Positions 36,686 through 44,393 of a stretch of 64,000 nt of DNA are shown here, one piece after another; positions within the stretch are counted from its first letter, which is position 1; each line of letters opens with the position of its first letter. Both the position numbers and the translations under genes were made by a program. Location: assembly GCA_019637695.1 (NCBI GenBank), contig JAHBVG010000010.1:1-64000 (forward strand), written 5' to 3'. A model generated the notes under the pieces. It was not told where the DNA came from, did not search any database, and was given only the letters and a program-made list of their open reading frames with translations. The DNA comes from Caldilineaceae bacterium. GTDB taxonomy: Bacteria; Chloroflexota; Anaerolineae; Caldilineales; Caldilineaceae.

Positions 36686-36732
36686 CCTGTAGCGCATAGA
36701 AAACGCTCTACGGCGTTCCTGTGGGCTACAGG
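36686..36732 (+). other. Hairpin CCTGTAGC...GCTACAGG with an inner stem
   Basis: The outer 8-bp arms are perfect, and an inner AACGC/GCGTT stem lies between them. It fills the 102-base gap before the three-gene operon and could be a terminator or a 5' leader structure. Confidence 0.4.
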
Positions 36733-36754
36733 CTATCAGAAAGGGTGAAACGAT

Positions 36755-37156
36755 ATGAAACTTATGTTAATAGTTGCGGGGATAGTGGGTATCAGCGCAA
36801 TGGGCATTGTACCGGCGTGGGTGGCGCTTGCGGTGATGGGCGTCGCCAGTGTGCTGACAATGTTTGGGGAGGTTGGACAGGCAAAGCGGGCGAAAGCTCC
36901 CCATGTGCGGTTTTGGTGGCTTGGCTACCTGGCAGGGGCTATCGTGCTGACTGTGGTATTCGTGCCAGTGTGGGCGGCCTATGGCTACGCTTCGACGCAG
37001 TTGGAGCAAGTGAATTATGGGATTATCTGCGGGGGGTTGCTGACAATGCTCTTTATCGCCGTTGTGGTGGCGGTGATGCGCTTCCCCAGATGGCTATCCA
37101 ATTTACTTGTGATTGGCGCTGCATTGGCGGCGCTGTGGGCATGGGGGCAGCTATGA
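36755..37156 (+). CDS. Small integral membrane protein (element operon gene 1)
   Basis: 133 aa, ATG 36755 with AAGGG upstream. Four hydrophobic helices: LMLIVAGIVGISAMGIVPAW, ALAVMGVASVLTMF, WLGYLAGAIVLTVVFVPVW and a C-terminal pair around GLLTMLFIAVVVAVM and LLVIGAALAALWAW. A basic loop QAKRAKAPHVRF follows the second helix. No family is recognised. Its stop overlaps the next ATG (ATGA), so the three genes 36755-38312 form one operon. Confidence 0.7.
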   Translation: MKLMLIVAGIVGISAMGIVPAWVALAVMGVASVLTMFGEVGQAKRAKAPHVRFWWLGYLAGAIVLTVVFVPVWAAYGYASTQLEQVNYGIICGGLLTMLFIAVVVAVMRFPRWLSNLLVIGAALAALWAWGQL

Positions 37157-37785
37157 ACAGACAAACAGAGCAACAGGAACGGAGAGCGCAGATTGACCAG
37201 GTGCGACCAGGTGAAGGGGTGGAGCTTATCCCCGTGGAGCTTGATTCCAGGGGGATACCGCGCCGTTACGAAGTGGTGAAGGTTGGGCAGCCAGAGCAAC
37301 CACCCATTTTGTTTGACGATGCCGCGCCCATCATCTCCCCACTGCCCGCTGCGCCGGCGCGGTCTACATCACACACCGAGGGCAGTTATCAGGATAGGGC
37401 GCGGGCGTTTGGTATCGAAACGCTGCAATTGAGCTTGGTTGTCGGCGTGCTGTTCGTAATAGCGGCGTGGTTCCTGTCCGGCTCTACGGTGGGCCTATTG
37501 ACCCTGGCTATAACCTACGGGGCGGGTTTCTGTGCCACCTGGCTAGTGGCCTATCTTGCCCATGTCCTACGCTCCCCCGAAGGGGTGGAACTCTACCAAA
37601 CAAAACGATTGTGGGATTTTCTGGACCGTGAACAGTCGCATCGATGGCAGCGGGCAGGGATAGAGGAACCCAAGTATCGTCTATCGAATGCTGACCGGCT
37701 CCTCTTAGGGCTGTTCCTGTTGCTTGTGGGCGGCGTCTGTATCGGTCTCTTACTCTATCGGGCAGCTATGGAGGGGCTACTATGA
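37153..37785 (+). CDS. Membrane protein with cytoplasmic N-terminal tail (element operon gene 2)
   Basis: 210 aa, ATG 37153 in an ATGA overlap. The longer in-frame ORF from 36721 runs through the previous gene and is not used. A polar N-terminal region of about 85 residues (EQQERRAQIDQVRPGEGVEL; EVVKVGQPEQPPILFDDAAP) is followed by two close helices (LQLSLVVGVLFVIAAWFL and GLLTLAITYGAGFCATWLVAY). A soluble loop with KRLWDFLDREQSHRW and a last helix LLLGLFLLLVGGVCIGLLLY follow. Family unknown. The paired-membrane-gene operon might be an exclusion or attachment module, which is speculation. Confidence 0.7.
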   Translation: MNRQTEQQERRAQIDQVRPGEGVELIPVELDSRGIPRRYEVVKVGQPEQPPILFDDAAPIISPLPAAPARSTSHTEGSYQDRARAFGIETLQLSLVVGVLFVIAAWFLSGSTVGLLTLAITYGAGFCATWLVAYLAHVLRSPEGVELYQTKRLWDFLDREQSHRWQRAGIEEPKYRLSNADRLLLGLFLLLVGGVCIGLLLYRAAMEGLL

Positions 37786-38312
37786 ACCACACGAACGGGA
37801 CCGGGGCGGCGTACATAGAGCGGATGGTAATTGAGCGTAAGCCCGATATCATCACGGCGGCGCTACAGGCGGGCCGGACACGGGCGGCGGCGACTGCCCA
37901 GCAACTGACAAGGAAGGGTGCAATGGCGGCCAGTGCCGAACTGTTGAATGAGTGTGTGACCCATCTAATCGAACTGTGCTATCAGGTGGACGGCGGCGGC
38001 CTGTGCAACATTGATGAGCGCGGCGGGGGCGTGTTGCTGATACCCACACCGTGGGGACGGTCTTATCGGGATTGGGGCCTACGTCGCACTGAGGGCGATG
38101 TACTGGCCCTTGTCATGTCAAAATTGCAGACCGCAGCGGCGCACCCTCCCTTGTTTGTCTACGAACCCGCTACCCGCAAATGGGCAGTGAACATTGATGA
38201 TTACCCCACCAAACAGCACGCACTATCATACTGGACCAAGTACCAGTTGGACGCAGCAAGCTATCGTTTATTGCTCACTGCTGTGCAAGATAAGCGCACA
38301 AACAGCACATAG
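37782..38312 (+). CDS. Unknown 176-aa soluble protein (element operon gene 3)
   Basis: ATG 37782 overlaps the previous stop (ATGA). Predicted soluble, with an N-terminal helical half (RMVIERKPDIITAALQAGR, AAATAQQLTRKGAMAAS) and a C-terminal half with GGVLLIPTPWGRSYRDWGLR and ATRKWAVNIDDYPTKQHALS. No motif I recognise. It is translationally coupled to two membrane proteins and ends before a 290-base gap that contains one ACAAAATGGGTGGT word and the structured-RNA candidate. Confidence 0.65.
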   Translation: MNHTNGTGAAYIERMVIERKPDIITAALQAGRTRAAATAQQLTRKGAMAASAELLNECVTHLIELCYQVDGGGLCNIDERGGGVLLIPTPWGRSYRDWGLRRTEGDVLALVMSKLQTAAAHPPLFVYEPATRKWAVNIDDYPTKQHALSYWTKYQLDAASYRLLLTAVQDKRTNST

Positions 38313-38432
38313 AGGACACATAATGGGTATACACACTGTGTATATGTAATATGTAGATGATGACGCAAGGTGATGCATACAGCAGCGACAACAAAATGGG
38401 TGGTATGGGCTACACAGTACGAACGATTGTGC

Positions 38433-38582
38433 TAGAATGCTGAACAAAGAAAAGACGCTCTCCTCTGCTTTGCGGGGCGTGGTGAGCGTCTTCGATGGGA
38501 TACGGGGCGGCGTGCGTCCCCGCTTTGTGTTACCTGGCGATAGTGTAGCCCTACCAGGTGCAGGCGTCAAATCCCATCGAAG
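38433..38582 (+). ncRNA. Structured RNA candidate: hairpin plus three-way junction
   Basis: An extended -10 (TGCTAGAAT, 38430-38438) precedes a stem GACGCTC/GAGCGTC (38454-38460, 38484-38490). A perfect 12-bp stem CTTCGATGGGAT (38490-38501) with ATCCCATCGAAG (38571-38582) follows. Inside it are two hairpins, CGGGG/CCCCG and ACCTGG/CCAGGT. The AAGGAG ribosome site of the next gene begins within five bases of the closing stem. No long ORF needs this stretch. It could be a cis-regulatory leader or a small RNA. Confidence 0.5.
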
Positions 38583-38601
38583 CACAAGGAGATTGGGAAC
38601 G

Positions 38602-39597
38602 ATGGGAGACGAAGAGGTAAAGCGGCAGATTGATGAACAATCGGCCTACCTGCGCAGGTTGGCAAATGACCCGAAGTTTGACCCAACGGCGGCTTTGAAG
38701 ATTGAGCAACAACAATCATACCATCTGCGCAGGTTGGCAGAATCAGAGTTTAACCGCATGAATGAACAGATAGCAGCGGCGGTCGGACTGCGCAGGTTGG
38801 CAGAATCAGAGTTTAACCGCATGAATGAACAGATAGCAGCGGCGGTCGGAGCGATGCCGCCGCCCACGGTGATGGATTCCTATCTGCGCAGTCTACAACC
38901 AGCGCTTGACAGCATAGCTAGACAAAGTCGAAGTCTCCAAGCGGCGTTTGACTCGGTAGCGGCGATGGGGGCTAGATTCCAAGCGGCGTTTGACTCGGTA
39001 GCGGCGATGACGCGCCATCCACTACTACCGAGGAATCCATTTCTTGAAGCGATGGCTGAACAGACGGCGGCGTTTCGTCACCTGCCGATGGGCCATCCGC
39101 AGTCCTCAGCGGCGATTGTGCGGAAACCTCGTCACCGTGAATTGGTGGATGAACTGTCGGCGCTACCAGACAATGAACGTATGGCAGCGTTGCACGAATG
39201 GACAGCGGCGGAAGCGGAGCGGCTACCCGACAAACAACGGGCGGCGTTTTTGATGGAGTTGTTCAAGCGGGTTGCACCATCTTCTGAGCGGACACAATCG
39301 GGGCTGTTCGTGGCGCATTTTGAAGTGCATCACCATCACCATTACGGCGTACCCATTGCCCAGGCGGGGCCGGGGGCGTTGTCAGACGGTGACAAACTCT
39401 TAACCGCTACACCACCTATACCGGGGCAGAATGGCGCCACCTGGGATGATACTTTTGATTGGTATTACCGAGCGGGGCGGAAGAAGTGTCCAAGTCTGAA
39501 GCACTTGGCACAACTGCTTGGTGTAGCTGTGGGGACGGTTTACAACAAACACACTTTGTACAAAGCGCAGTATGGAGAAAATTCACGAACACAGTGA
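38602..39597 (+). CDS. Unknown 331-aa element protein with tandem duplications and C-terminal HTH
   Basis: I choose ATG 38602 (MGDEEVKRQIDEQS) with AAGGAGA upstream. An ATG at 38437 would read through the structured-RNA region. The N-terminal part is coiled-coil-like, with two identical 21-residue units (LRRLAESEFNRMNEQIAAAV) and two AAFDSVAAM repeats. A middle His run (FEVHHHHHYGVP) is natural. The C-terminal CPSLKHLAQLLGVAVGTVYNKHTLYK has helix-turn-helix character. It could be a DNA-binding structural or regulatory protein. Family unknown. Confidence 0.65.
   Translation: MGDEEVKRQIDEQSAYLRRLANDPKFDPTAALKIEQQQSYHLRRLAESEFNRMNEQIAAAVGLRRLAESEFNRMNEQIAAAVGAMPPPTVMDSYLRSLQPALDSIARQSRSLQAAFDSVAAMGARFQAAFDSVAAMTRHPLLPRNPFLEAMAEQTAAFRHLPMGHPQSSAAIVRKPRHRELVDELSALPDNERMAALHEWTAAEAERLPDKQRAAFLMELFKRVAPSSERTQSGLFVAHFEVHHHHHYGVPIAQAGPGALSDGDKLLTATPPIPGQNGATWDDTFDWYYRAGRKKCPSLKHLAQLLGVAVGTVYNKHTLYKAQYGENSRTQ
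38725..38850. repeat. Perfect 63-bp tandem duplication
   Basis: Units 38725-38787 and 38788-38850 are identical over all 63 bases and encode two copies of a 21-residue unit in the 331-aa protein. The lack of any silent difference indicates a very recent duplication or ongoing copy-number change. Confidence 0.92.
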
Positions 39598-39697
39598 ACT
39601 TTCTTCACTTACAGAGTGAACTCATTCTATCGACCGCACCGGGCCGGGGTGGTAATGTGTAGATACGTTCAACCGCCAAGTGAAAGGACACGAACAA

Positions 39698-39901
39698 ATG
39701 GACCAATTCACACGAATTACCGTTCCACTTGCGAAAGATGAATTTGACGCTCTTCGGGAAAAAGCATCGAAAGATTATCGTCATCCCAGAGAGCAAGCAC
39801 GCTATCTATTGCGCGCCGCGCTGGGACTGACCGACTACCAGGAAAACAAAGACGCCGCGTCTGCTGTCCAGGCGGGCGGCGTCTTTGCATCCACTCGTTA
39901 A
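39698..39901 (+). CDS. Small RHH/MetJ-Arc-like protein
   Basis: 67 aa, ATG 39698 after AAAGGA. FTRITVPLAKDEFDALREKASKDYRHPREQARYLLRAALG has the strand-helix-helix order of ribbon-helix-helix repressors and antitoxins, with ITVPL as the DNA-contact strand. The last codons form one arm of a terminator-like hairpin. An inverted repeat of ACTGTGAACG follows, which could be its operator. It may be the element's repressor or copy-control protein. This is inferred. Confidence 0.6.
   Translation: MDQFTRITVPLAKDEFDALREKASKDYRHPREQARYLLRAALGLTDYQENKDAASAVQAGGVFASTR
39847..39887 (+). terminator. Hairpin CAAAGACGCCGC...GCGGCGTCTTTG at the 3' end of the RHH gene
   Basis: Perfect 12-bp arms with a 17-base loop, inside the last codons of the RHH-like gene. 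The A/T-flanked symmetric stem suggests a bidirectional terminator, although no run of more than three T follows. Confidence 0.55.
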
Positions 39902-39917
39902 CCATTCGCTGAAAACA

Positions 39918-39947
39918 AAACTGTGAACGTTGGCGCGTTCACAGTTT
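39918..39947. promoter_or_regulatory. Inverted repeat AACTGTGAACG / CGTTCACAGTT, possible operator
   Basis: 12-bp perfect arms around a 6-base centre, between the RHH-like gene and the 136-aa gene. The half-site resembles GTGAAC words upstream at 39592 and 39616 (CAGTGAAC, GAGTGAAC). Confidence 0.5.
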
Positions 39948-39977
39948 CAGCACAGACAAATGATTAGGAGTTGCTCC

Positions 39978-40388
39978 ATGATAGCACAGAGAGATGTACA
40001 ACGCCATCCCCCAGACACCCCAATTTTTGTCCGTGGGCGTACCCGTCCAATCGGCTATGTCCGCGGTCAGACGTTCCACAAGGCCATCACCGGCAGCAAG
40101 CACTTACTCAGAAGTCCAGCGGCTATCGCCTTTGACCGGTCAACGCTGGTTGACGCAGAGCGGGCCGGCGCGGTGGCTGTGTGTGTTCGTGACACCGAAA
40201 CAGCGACAATTTACACAGCACAGATAGCGGATATTTGGCGCTATGCGTTCCCCGTTCGCCGTGGTTTTGGCGACCAGATAGCAATGAGCATGAACCGGTG
40301 GACGGTCAACGGCATTGCGCCGTCAACGATGTACGAATCGAATCAAGCACGCAAGGCGGCGCAGCCGTCACTATTTGAGGTGGAATGA
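39978..40388 (+). CDS. Unknown 136-aa element protein upstream of the primase
   Basis: ATG 39978 with TAGGAG six bases upstream. The protein has PIFVRGRTRPIGYVRGQTFHKA, then GSKHLLRSPAAIAFDRSTLVDAERAGAVAVCVRDTETATIY. The final segment is NQARKAAQPSLFEVE. The QPSLFEVE tail is reminiscent of sliding-clamp binding motifs (QxxLF), which would suit a replication accessory factor. Its stop overlaps the primase ATG, so the two are translationally coupled. No family recognised. Confidence 0.65.
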   Translation: MIAQRDVQRHPPDTPIFVRGRTRPIGYVRGQTFHKAITGSKHLLRSPAAIAFDRSTLVDAERAGAVAVCVRDTETATIYTAQIADIWRYAFPVRRGFGDQIAMSMNRWTVNGIAPSTMYESNQARKAAQPSLFEVE

Positions 40389-42916
40389 TGACACAGGCAA
40401 CAGCGATTCAGACGCAGACACTGACAGAACAGGCGCTACGCTTCCACGGCATGGGGTTCAACGTCTTTCCCGTAGATAGGCAGAAACACCCGGTAACTAT
40501 CGGCAATGGCAAATACGCGTGGAAGCGCTGGCAGACGGAACGCCAGACAGAAAGCGACGTGTGCGCGATGCCGTGGAAGCTGGCAGACGGCATCGCGGGC
40601 CTAGGCGGGCCTAACGGGCTGGTGTGCGTTGATTTTGATTCCCCCATCAATGACAGGGCGCTGACCATGTTCCTGTCCATCCTGGGCATAAACGAACAAT
40701 GGGCGGTATGGACACCGGGCAAGGCGGCGACGGTTGCCAAGTATGGGCGCAGACTGACCGGCTATCATGTTTGGGTGAATTGTCCAGGGTTGAACCTTGA
40801 CGGGAAAGCCAGATTGGAGCGGCCTGCTATCGATGGATTGGCGGAACAAATCGAGTTGCGCGGGCCTTCAGTCTATGCCGTTCTGCCTGGCTCACCTCAC
40901 CCGGACGGCGGAATCTATCAGTTCCTCTTGGATGACCGCTTCCCCGACGTTGCACCGCCTACCGTTGATGCTTCACTGCTGATAGTTGCCTACGACGCCA
41001 TCACCCTACAACCGAAAGCGGCGCAACCGGCAGGGGATACCACCCATTTTTGTGTGAATGGCAACGGCGCGCACGGTGGGCGGCTGCCGTGGGTGGAACG
41101 TGCCTTTGAGGATGAAATCAACGCCTTGCGGGGGCTACAGTCACGCCGGAACAATGGACTGAATCAGGCGGCTTACAAATTGGGCGGCTATCTGCATACG
41201 GGCGTCTTCAGCCGGACAGAATTGGAGGATGCTCTATACAGTGCGTCGGTCTTCAATGGTTATGTTGCCCAAGATGGAGAAGCGCAGACAAGAGCGACAA
41301 TCAAAAGCGGCATTGATAGGGGCATGGCGAAACCACGAACAGCGAAAGAACCGGGTGATTCTGAGGCTTGGCGGGATGCTCTCGTCGCGGCGCAATCAGT
41401 AGTAAGCAATAACAGCGTTGACCCGCTGACTGACTTCGTGAACGAGTACATGAACGGCGCGCACATGCCAGAGGAACCGGCAGACGCACAGAGCGCAGAC
41501 GAAGAAAAAGAACTTTCACCGCTGGCTGATTTGCTGGTGGGCCTGGCAGCGGTAGAAGATGACCGGCACGCGTTGGAAATGTTCGCGCTGAAACAGGTTT
41601 CGACGCTGGCCGGGCTGGGCGCGGCGGAACTTGCAGAGTTTTGTACTCACCTGCGCGGGCGGGGGGTTGCGGCGGGCTGGATTGCCAAAGACTTGAAACC
41701 AGCGGTTGAGGAAGCGAAACCCACGGCTACATCGGGCGGCGCTGGTTTCAATCAGATGGCAACGTGGACGGACTATGTACGCGCCGCGGAGCGTCTGGGC
41801 TATTCGTTTCGCTTGAATGATTTAGCCGATACGGTAGAGGTGAACGGGGAACGAATGACCGATGTAACAGAATCGGTTATCCTCTCTAAGCTCCACGCGC
41901 AGAACTTGAAAAGCGCAGACGTGGCGCGACGGGCCTTCACCACGGCAGCGGCGCAACGGCGCTATCATCCGGTGAAGGAGTATCTTGAGGGGCTGACCTG
42001 GGATGGGCTAGACCATATCGGCGCGCTGGCACTCCATTTTCAGGACGCACACGCGCCCATCCTCTACAGCGACGGTACGCAGCGCGCCGTCTTTCATGCG
42101 TTCCTCCGACGTTGGTTGGTTGGCGCTGTGGGCAAGGTCTACAATCCATCAAAGGTACAAAACCCCATGCTGATATTGGATGGCGGGCAGGGACGGGGGA
42201 AATCCTACTTTGCTAAGTGGCTATGTCCATTACCCGAACTCCACTTCGAGGGACCGATTAAGCCAGATGACAAAGACTATTTGGGATACCTCACCACGCG
42301 TTGGATATGGGAAGTATCCGAGCTTGGCGCAACCATGCGCAAATCTGACCGTGAGGCGTTGAAAGCGTTCATCACGCAGCAAGACGCCACATTCAGACCC
42401 GCATACGGGCGTCACGCACTGGTAAAACCGGCTCTTGCGTCCTTCATCGGGACGGTGAACTTTGACGGGGCGTTGCTCAGTGACCCTACCGGACACCGGC
42501 GCTTTTGGCCTGTGACAATTGAGAGCATCGATTGGGGATACAGTACGGCGGTTGACGTGAATCAGGTATGGGCGCAAGCGTTCGCACTCTACCAGGGCGG
42601 GGAAGCGTGGCAGCTATCCGCAGAGGAACGGGCGGTACATGCGCAGATTGTGGAGTTCTACGAAGTCGAGGACATTCTAGCGGGGTACGTGCAAGAGCAT
42701 TTTGTAATCGACCCTGAGAACGAAACTTTATTTACCTACACAACGGACATTATTACAGTGCTACGTTCACCCACAGGCGCAGACCTGAAGGGCAGCGAAA
42801 AGACGCTTTCAATGCAGCTATCGAGTACGCTGAATCGGTTGGGGTTGGCTAGAGCGAAGCGGCGCGCAAACGGCAGTGCGCCGCGGTGGGGATACGTGGG
42901 CATTATCAAACGCTGA
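40385..42916 (+). CDS. Prim-pol / VapE-like superfamily 3-type replication protein
   Basis: 843 aa. The N-terminal bifunctional primase-polymerase domain has LVCVDFDSP (Asp83 and Asp85), GYHVWV (His128) and AEQIELRGPSVYAVLPGSPH. The C-terminal VapE/DUF5906-like helicase domain has Walker A GGQGRGKSYFAKW near residue 600, RWIWEVSELGATMRKSDREALKAF, and a sensor-like FIGTVNFDGALLSDPTGHRRFW. This combination of primase with VapE-type ATPase is the replication module of satellites such as SaPI-like islands and of integrative plasmids. It ends directly before the iteron array, as expected for a rep-ori pair. Confidence 0.88.
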   Translation: MMTQATAIQTQTLTEQALRFHGMGFNVFPVDRQKHPVTIGNGKYAWKRWQTERQTESDVCAMPWKLADGIAGLGGPNGLVCVDFDSPINDRALTMFLSILGINEQWAVWTPGKAATVAKYGRRLTGYHVWVNCPGLNLDGKARLERPAIDGLAEQIELRGPSVYAVLPGSPHPDGGIYQFLLDDRFPDVAPPTVDASLLIVAYDAITLQPKAAQPAGDTTHFCVNGNGAHGGRLPWVERAFEDEINALRGLQSRRNNGLNQAAYKLGGYLHTGVFSRTELEDALYSASVFNGYVAQDGEAQTRATIKSGIDRGMAKPRTAKEPGDSEAWRDALVAAQSVVSNNSVDPLTDFVNEYMNGAHMPEEPADAQSADEEKELSPLADLLVGLAAVEDDRHALEMFALKQVSTLAGLGAAELAEFCTHLRGRGVAAGWIAKDLKPAVEEAKPTATSGGAGFNQMATWTDYVRAAERLGYSFRLNDLADTVEVNGERMTDVTESVILSKLHAQNLKSADVARRAFTTAAAQRRYHPVKEYLEGLTWDGLDHIGALALHFQDAHAPILYSDGTQRAVFHAFLRRWLVGAVGKVYNPSKVQNPMLILDGGQGRGKSYFAKWLCPLPELHFEGPIKPDDKDYLGYLTTRWIWEVSELGATMRKSDREALKAFITQQDATFRPAYGRHALVKPALASFIGTVNFDGALLSDPTGHRRFWPVTIESIDWGYSTAVDVNQVWAQAFALYQGGEAWQLSAEERAVHAQIVEFYEVEDILAGYVQEHFVIDPENETLFTYTTDIITVLRSPTGADLKGSEKTLSMQLSSTLNRLGLARAKRRANGSAPRWGYVGIIKR

Positions 42917-43330
42917 CCGTTCCAACGTTCCAACCGTTCCACATGTTTCTATAGACTCTGTGCGGGCGTGATGCAATTGGGGGCAGGGGACACCACCCAT
43001 TTTGTTGTGCGTTTGTTGGACAGTAAAACAAGCCACAACATATTTCAAAACGTTTTCCCGCTAAATTGAAAAAAGGTTGGAACGGTTGGAACGCGGCACA
43101 ATTTCTCTCCTGTAGACGCGTTCCAACCTAAACGTTTAGGTTGGAACAAAGGTTGGAACGGTTGGAACGCGATGGGGAGTTACTAAACGTTTAGGTTGGA
43201 ACAGGTTGGAACATTTTGGGGGTAGGTTGGAACAAATCTTGGGATATGTCGATAGGAGTGTAGACATTCCGAATGTTAAGAATTTGATACCAATGTTCCA
43301 ACCGTTCCAACCGTTCCAACCTGTTTTGTA
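42917..43330. other. Putative replication origin: iterons of GGTTGGAAC
   Basis: About 14 copies of GGTTGGAAC occur here. Forward copies start at 43075, 43084, 43139, 43151, 43160, 43194, 43204 and 43225. Reverse copies start at 42919 (one mismatch), 42927, 43120, 43295, 43304 and 43313. Several are spaced exactly 9 bases apart. A perfect 28-bp palindrome at 43120-43147 centres on CTAAACGTTTAG, which recurs at 43183-43194. An AT-rich patch lies at 43021-43074. No ORF explains the 620-base gap 42917-43536, of which 43331-43536 shows nothing clear. Confidence 0.75.
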
Positions 43331-43536
43331 TAAGTCTATAGCGAGAAAACACACACATGTGCAAGGGTGATGATTATCGACAAGAGTTGTACAGAAAAGC
43401 GCGGGGAAGCAATAAAAAAATGGGAGGTATTCCGTGCAACCAGTAGCGGCGATTCACCCACGGGCGCAAGTTGAAACAGCTTGCAACTTCTCAAGAGAGG
43501 GCAATTGTATTTGCCACATGATTTAGGGGAAGAAAA

Positions 43537-44208
43537 ATGAGATTTGACGCACGCGGACGCTGGCATAGATGGGACACCAAACCGACAACAGAGGATTATC
43601 TGGCGTTGTCCATCAACTCGGCACGGCGCATTTTCGGCGGTCTGGACCGGTTGACGGCTGGTTTTATGCAGTGGCACATGGGCAAGCAGCAGATAGGGGA
43701 GATTGGGCTAACGGTGCTACCTGGGCGGGGCGTACGGTTGGACTACAAGCACAATGGGGAACCCATCACCGAGTTGATACAGCTTGCCCACACAGAGCAG
43801 CGGCTAGGCGGCTATCGTGCCTGGTGGCTATGTCCGGCTTGCGGGCGGCGCTGTGGCGTGCTGTACGGCGGGCGGCGCTTCCTGTGTCGATTGTGTTACC
43901 GTCTGCCCTATCCGGTCCAGATGGCAGGAAACCCGATGTTGGAAAGCATCGACGGACGGCTCTACCGACTGCGGCGCAAGCTCAAAGCGACGGATAGAAG
44001 TATTGTAGGCGCACCACCACCACGGCCAAAGGGGATGCACTGGCGAACCTATGACCGGCTCTTTGATGGGTGGGTTGAATTGCAGCGGCTTAGGAACATG
44101 GCATTGGCTATAGAAGTTAGCGGCCTGTTGGGAGATATGCCAATTAGCCAGGCTGAACTTTGGCAAGGTTTCCGGGAAGAAGTGCGGCGGCGCAAGGAAA
44201 GGGGGTGA
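43537..44208 (+). CDS. Zinc-ribbon protein of unknown function
   Basis: 223 aa. An internal zinc-binding segment reads WWLCPACGRRCGVLYGGRRFLCRLCYRLPY, two CxxC pairs in a ribbon. Upstream are basic strands, with GVRLDYKHNGEPITELIQLAHT. This pattern occurs in many short proteins of phages and integrative elements, with no defined function known to me. The C-terminal helix is strongly basic (GFREEVRRRKERG), suggesting nucleic-acid binding. It lies just after the origin and ends before a clear terminator. Confidence 0.7.
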   Translation: MRFDARGRWHRWDTKPTTEDYLALSINSARRIFGGLDRLTAGFMQWHMGKQQIGEIGLTVLPGRGVRLDYKHNGEPITELIQLAHTEQRLGGYRAWWLCPACGRRCGVLYGGRRFLCRLCYRLPYPVQMAGNPMLESIDGRLYRLRRKLKATDRSIVGAPPPRPKGMHWRTYDRLFDGWVELQRLRNMALAIEVSGLLGDMPISQAELWQGFREEVRRRKERG

Positions 44209-44249
44209 TACCTTTGGCTGACTTTGATTTCAGCGCTTTGGAGTAGGTG

Positions 44250-44287
44250 GGGGCAGGGTTGGCGCGTGCTGACCATGCCCCTTTTTT
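44250..44287 (+). terminator. Intrinsic terminator after the zinc-ribbon gene
   Basis: GGGGCA (44250-44255) pairs with TGCCCC (44276-44281), followed by six T. It closes the replication gene block before the promoter of the second recombinase. Confidence 0.75.
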
Positions 44288-44295
44288 GTTTGGCA

Positions 44296-44336
44296 CGAAA
44301 ATTTAAGGATGCGTTTCGGCTGTTTTGGAGTATAAT
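44296..44336 (+). promoter_or_regulatory. Promoter of recombinase 2 with shared 17-bp box
   Basis: CGAAAATTTAAGGATGC (44296-44312) lies exactly 35 bases ahead of a consensus TATAAT (44331-44336). The same box and spacing occur before the excisionase gene at 45476. Confidence 0.75.
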
Positions 44337-44393
44337 ATAGGTACTGATTATTTAAAGAAATCAGAAGCTATTACACCAAACAGGGGAAACGCA

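Noticed and set aside
36721..37152. N-terminal extension of the 210-aa membrane protein
   Set aside because: This part of the frame overlaps the preceding membrane gene in another frame. The ATGA overlap at 37153 gives a better start.
37153..38312. Entry-exclusion or conjugation module
   Set aside because: Only membrane topology supports it. No conjugation gene is visible in the element.
39331..39348. His run in the 331-aa protein as an engineered affinity tag
   Set aside because: It is internal, flanked by natural sequence and uses mixed His codons.
43075..43321. CRISPR-like array suspected from repeated GGTTGGAAC
   Set aside because: The repeats are 9 bp, occur in both orientations and have irregular gaps, which fits iterons better.
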